Assembly (NCBI GenBank): GCA_900552415.1
Contig: USAD01000118.1
Span: 1 to 8,230, forward strand
From: an uncultured Parabacteroides sp.
Lineage (GTDB): Bacteria > Bacteroidota > Bacteroidia > Bacteroidales > Tannerellaceae
DNA length: 8,230 bases
Direction of reading: 5' to 3'
Shown here: positions 5,903 to 8,230 of the stretch, in pieces
Layout: every line of letters begins with the position of its first letter
Position numbering within the stretch: position 1 is the stretch's first letter
Program-made: the position numbers and the translations under genes
The notes under the pieces: generated by a model
Told to the model about the DNA's origin: nothing
Seen by the model: only the letters and a program-made list of their open reading frames with translations
The model's database searches: none

Positions 5903-6610
5903 ATGGATTTTGAGGCTGGAGAGATCGTGTACTTTAATAAGCCATTGCGGTGGACCTCGTTTGACCTGGTGAACAAATTCCGGTATAAGTTGACCCGCAA
6001 GTTGGGTGTCAAGAAAATCAAGGTGGGGCATGCGGGCACATTAGATCCGTTGGCGACAGGTGTCATGATTGTTTGTACAGGCAAGGCGACTAAGCGGATT
6101 GATGAGTTCCAGTACCAAACAAAGGAGTATGTCGCGACGCTTAGGTTGGGAGCGACAACGCCCTCTTTTGATTTGGAGAAAGAGATAGATGCCGAATATC
6201 CGACAGAGCATATTACCCGGGAGTTGGTTGAGGAGGTCTTGCGTTCTTTCGTGGGAACGATCCAGCAGGTGCCGCCTGTCTTTTCCGCTTGTAAGGTAGA
6301 TGGTAAAAGGGCCTACGAGTTCGCCCGGAATGGTGAGGAGGTAGCGCTTCGCTCCAAGACATTGGTAATAGATGAGATCGAGTTGCTGGAATGCGATCTT
6401 CCCGTTATCAGGATACGTGTCGTATGCAGTAAGGGCACTTATATTCGTGCTTTAGCTCGGGATATTGGAGTCGCCTTGCGCTCAGGCGCCCATCTAATCG
6501 CGCTGGAGCGTACCCGTATCGGGGAAGTGACGTTGAGTCAATGTCTCTCTCCGGAAGAGATTGACGCCTTTTTGGAAGAGAACGTAAAAGTAGATATCGT
6601 AGAAGAATAA
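5903..6610 (+). CDS. truB: tRNA pseudouridine-55 synthase TruB
   Basis: TruB converts uridine 55 in the T-loop of nearly all tRNAs to pseudouridine and also helps tRNAs fold. The catalytic block [14 protein letters not shown] (42-55) contains the nucleophile Asp48. [20 protein letters not shown] (123-142) and [14 protein letters not shown] (176-189) are the other conserved TruB motifs, with Tyr138, Tyr180 and Arg182 in the active site. At 235 residues it is shorter than the roughly 310-residue Escherichia coli enzyme. It ends soon after the catalytic domain, so the C-terminal PUA-like part is missing or minimal, which I believe is usual for Bacteroidetes. The ATG at 5903 is 6 bases after uppP, and queA follows after 11 bases. 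Confidence 0.96.
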   Translation: MDFEAGEIVYFNKPLRWTSFDLVNKFRYKLTRKLGVKKIKVGHAGTLDPLATGVMIVCTGKATKRIDEFQYQTKEYVATLRLGATTPSFDLEKEIDAEYPTEHITRELVEEVLRSFVGTIQQVPPVFSACKVDGKRAYEFARNGEEVALRSKTLVIDEIELLECDLPVIRIRVVCSKGTYIRALARDIGVALRSGAHLIALERTRIGEVTLSQCLSPEEIDAFLEENVKVDIVEE

Positions 6611-6621
6611 AATATTGTGTT

Positions 6622-7671
6622 ATGAAGCTGTCAAAATTCAAATTTAATTTACCCGCTGAATTGATCGCGTCGCATCCCGCCAAGAACCGGGATGAGTCTC
6701 GTCTGATGGTGGTCGATCGTAAGACAGGAAAGATCGAGCATCGTATATTTAAGGAGGTCATTGACTATTTTGGGAAGGGCGATGTGTTTATCTTTAATAA
6801 TACGAAGGTTTTTCCCGCTCGACTTTATGGGAACAAGGAGAAAACGGGGGCGCGTATCCAGGTCTTCTTGCTGCGTGAGTTGAATGAGGAGCTTCGTTTA
6901 TGGGACGTGTTGGTCGATCCGGCTCGCAAGATCCGTATTGGCAATAAGTTGTATTTTGGTGAGGACGACTCGATGGTCGCTGAGGTGATTGATAATACCA
7001 CGTCTCGTGGACGCACGCTTCGGTTCCTCTATGACGGTAGCCATGATGATTTCAAGAAGGCGCTTTACGCCTTGGGCGAGACGCCTCTGCCGGATTACAT
7101 CGATCGCCCGGTTGAGCCGGAGGATGAGTTCCGCTACCAGAATATCTTCGCGACGGAAGAGGGGGCTGTTGTCGCTCCTGCCGCCGGCTTGCACTTTAGT
7201 CGTGAGTTGATGAAACGGCTGGAGATCCGGGATTGTCATTTCGCCTTCTTGACGCTCCATTCGGGCTTGGGCAATTTCCGGGAGATCGACGTGGAGGACT
7301 TAACCAAGCATAAAATGGATTCTGAGCAGATGATTATCAATGCGGATGTGGTCGAGACCGTGAATACCGCCAAGGACGAGGGACATCAGATCTGTGCCGT
7401 GGGGACTTCCGTGATGCGCGCGGTCGAAACGGCGGTCAGTACGGATGGTCACCTGAAGGAATTTGAGGGCTGGACAAACAAGTTTATTTTCCCGCCTTAT
7501 GATTTTGGTGTGGCGACCAGCATGATCACCAACTTCCATATGCCTCTTTCCACATTGCTGATGATGACCGCTTCTTTTGGTGGGTATGATCTGGTGATGG
7601 ACGCTTATGATGAGGCGTTGAAGGAGAAGTATCGTTTTGGCGCTTATGGCGATGCCATGTTAATCCTTTGA
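6622..7671 (+). CDS. queA: S-adenosylmethionine:tRNA ribosyltransferase-isomerase QueA
   Basis: QueA transfers and rearranges the ribosyl part of S-adenosylmethionine onto preQ1 at tRNA position 34, making epoxyqueuosine in the queuosine pathway. The 349 residues carry the family blocks in order: [19 protein letters not shown] (10-28), [15 protein letters not shown] (56-70), GETPLPDYI (152-160), RYQNIFA (171-177), [10 protein letters not shown] (183-192), [11 protein letters not shown] (212-222), [10 protein letters not shown] (261-270) and [13 protein letters not shown] (303-315). Length is typical. Some positions differ from the proteobacterial consensus (LHSGLGNF rather than LHVGxGTF, and FIFPPYDF rather than a PG motif); I take this as lineage variation because all blocks are present. 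It sits between truB and folK. Other queuosine genes are not in the window. Confidence 0.96.
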   Translation: MKLSKFKFNLPAELIASHPAKNRDESRLMVVDRKTGKIEHRIFKEVIDYFGKGDVFIFNNTKVFPARLYGNKEKTGARIQVFLLRELNEELRLWDVLVDPARKIRIGNKLYFGEDDSMVAEVIDNTTSRGRTLRFLYDGSHDDFKKALYALGETPLPDYIDRPVEPEDEFRYQNIFATEEGAVVAPAAGLHFSRELMKRLEIRDCHFAFLTLHSGLGNFREIDVEDLTKHKMDSEQMIINADVVETVNTAKDEGHQICAVGTSVMRAVETAVSTDGHLKEFEGWTNKFIFPPYDFGVATSMITNFHMPLSTLLMMTASFGGYDLVMDAYDEALKEKYRFGAYGDAMLIL

Positions 7672-7674
7672 TCA

Positions 7675-8139
7675 ATGGCGATCGTTTATTTGGGCTTAGG
7701 CACGAATATAGGTAATCGGCGTGGCAACTTGGTAAAGGCTGCCGCGTTGTTAGCGGAAAGGGTGGGTGATATTCTCGCCCTTTCTGGTTTTATGGAAACG
7801 GAACCATGGGGATTCGAGTCAGAGAACTTGTTCCTGAACGCCGCCATAAAGATGGAAACACCGCTTACTCCCGACGAATTGTTGTCGGCGACACAGGCTA
7901 TCGAACGGGAGATGGGAAGGGAAAAGAAAAGCGATGGCTCTTATCACGACCGGGTGATCGACATCGATATCCTGCTTTACGATAATCGTGTGATCGAGCA
8001 ACCTGGCCTTATCGTACCACATCCCTTGATGCAGGAGCGATTATTCGTGATGGCACCATTGGCAGAGATCGCCCCGTTTGAGAGGCATCCGCTTTTAGGG
8101 CAGACCTTCATGGAGTTGGCGGACAGTTTGCGGGATTAG
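7675..8139 (+). CDS. folK: 2-amino-4-hydroxy-6-hydroxymethyldihydropteridine pyrophosphokinase FolK
   Basis: FolK (HPPK) transfers pyrophosphate from ATP to 6-hydroxymethyl-7,8-dihydropterin, the step before dihydropteroate synthase in folate synthesis. The 154 residues contain YLGLGTNIGNRRGNL (5-19), the pterin-binding ETEPWGFESENLFLNAA (41-57), and HDRVIDIDILLYD (91-103) with the metal-binding Asp96 and Asp98. The C-terminal block VPHPLMQERLFVMAPLAEIAP (114-134) is also typical. Length fits a single-domain HPPK with no fused FolB or FolP. The ATG at 7675 is only 3 bases after the queA stop codon, so the two are probably translationally coupled. Confidence 0.96.
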   Translation: MAIVYLGLGTNIGNRRGNLVKAAALLAERVGDILALSGFMETEPWGFESENLFLNAAIKMETPLTPDELLSATQAIEREMGREKKSDGSYHDRVIDIDILLYDNRVIEQPGLIVPHPLMQERLFVMAPLAEIAPFERHPLLGQTFMELADSLRD

Positions 8140-8169
8140 AATCAATAATTAAATAGACAGATATAATTT

Positions 8170-8230
8170 ATGCGAGACATTAATGATATTATTTCGGGTG
8201 GAGGAATGGTCTTCAAGAAAGGCAAGGACG
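8170..8230 (+). CDS. Start of an unidentified gene, cut by the window end
   Basis: An ATG at 8170 opens a frame of 20 codons that stays open to the window edge, beginning MRDINDIISGGGMVF and then rich in lysine. It follows folK by 30 AT-rich bases with no terminator-like structure, in the same direction, so it probably continues the operon. Too little is visible to name a family. Confidence 0.55.
   Translation, partial: MRDINDIISGGGMVFKKGKD

Noticed and set aside
5903..6610. TruB as a truncated gene because it is shorter than the E. coli enzyme
   Set aside because: All catalytic motifs are present and the frame ends cleanly before queA; the short form appears normal for this lineage.
1..8230. 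CRISPR array, insertion sequence, phage or defence genes
   Set aside because: No regularly spaced repeats, transposase or integrase motifs, terminal inverted repeats or unusual base composition were seen on either strand.

Overview
The window is ordinary chromosomal DNA from a member of the Bacteroidales, most likely a Parabacteroides-like species. The basis is moderate GC, AT-rich starts without strong Shine-Dalgarno sequences, promoter boxes of the Bacteroides primary-sigma type (TTG, about 20 bases, TAnnTTTG), a DUF3098 gene (a family I know from Bacteroidetes), and a fermentative succinate CoA-transferase. The genus is an inference from recalled gene content, not from a search.

Left part (1-2260), minus strand. 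A palindromic repeat-like hairpin lies near the left edge. It is followed by the intrinsic terminator and the gene of an acetyl-CoA hydrolase/transferase family enzyme (succinate:acetate/propionate CoA-transferase). Upstream of that, in the same direction, is a small single-pass membrane protein of unknown function with a conserved-looking C-terminus and its own candidate promoter.

Middle part (2261-2416), the most interesting stretch. No protein gene is supported here. The minus strand carries a complete small-RNA transcription unit: a near-perfect Bacteroides promoter, about 80 bases of transcript, and a hairpin followed by eight U residues. The middle of this RNA is complementary to a sequence that looks like a Bacteroides mRNA start region (AAAACCTTAACTATGAAAA). 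This suggests an sRNA that pairs with translation starts of target mRNAs. It is transcribed divergently from miaB, with interleaved promoters.

Right part (2417-8230), plus strand. miaB (tRNA methylthiotransferase) stands first. A hairpin-rich gap of about 160 bases follows, then a tightly packed run: ftsX, a DUF3098 membrane protein, uppP, truB, queA, folK and the first 20 codons of an unidentified gene. Gaps of 3 to 30 bases suggest one operon. It joins envelope and division functions (FtsX, UppP) with tRNA modification (TruB, QueA) and folate synthesis (FolK). A terminator-like GC-rich hairpin lies directly upstream of ftsX, so the operon may begin with an attenuated leader.

Apart from the sRNA candidate and the hairpin leader, the genes are conserved housekeeping genes. 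I see no mobile element, CRISPR array, defence system, rRNA or tRNA.
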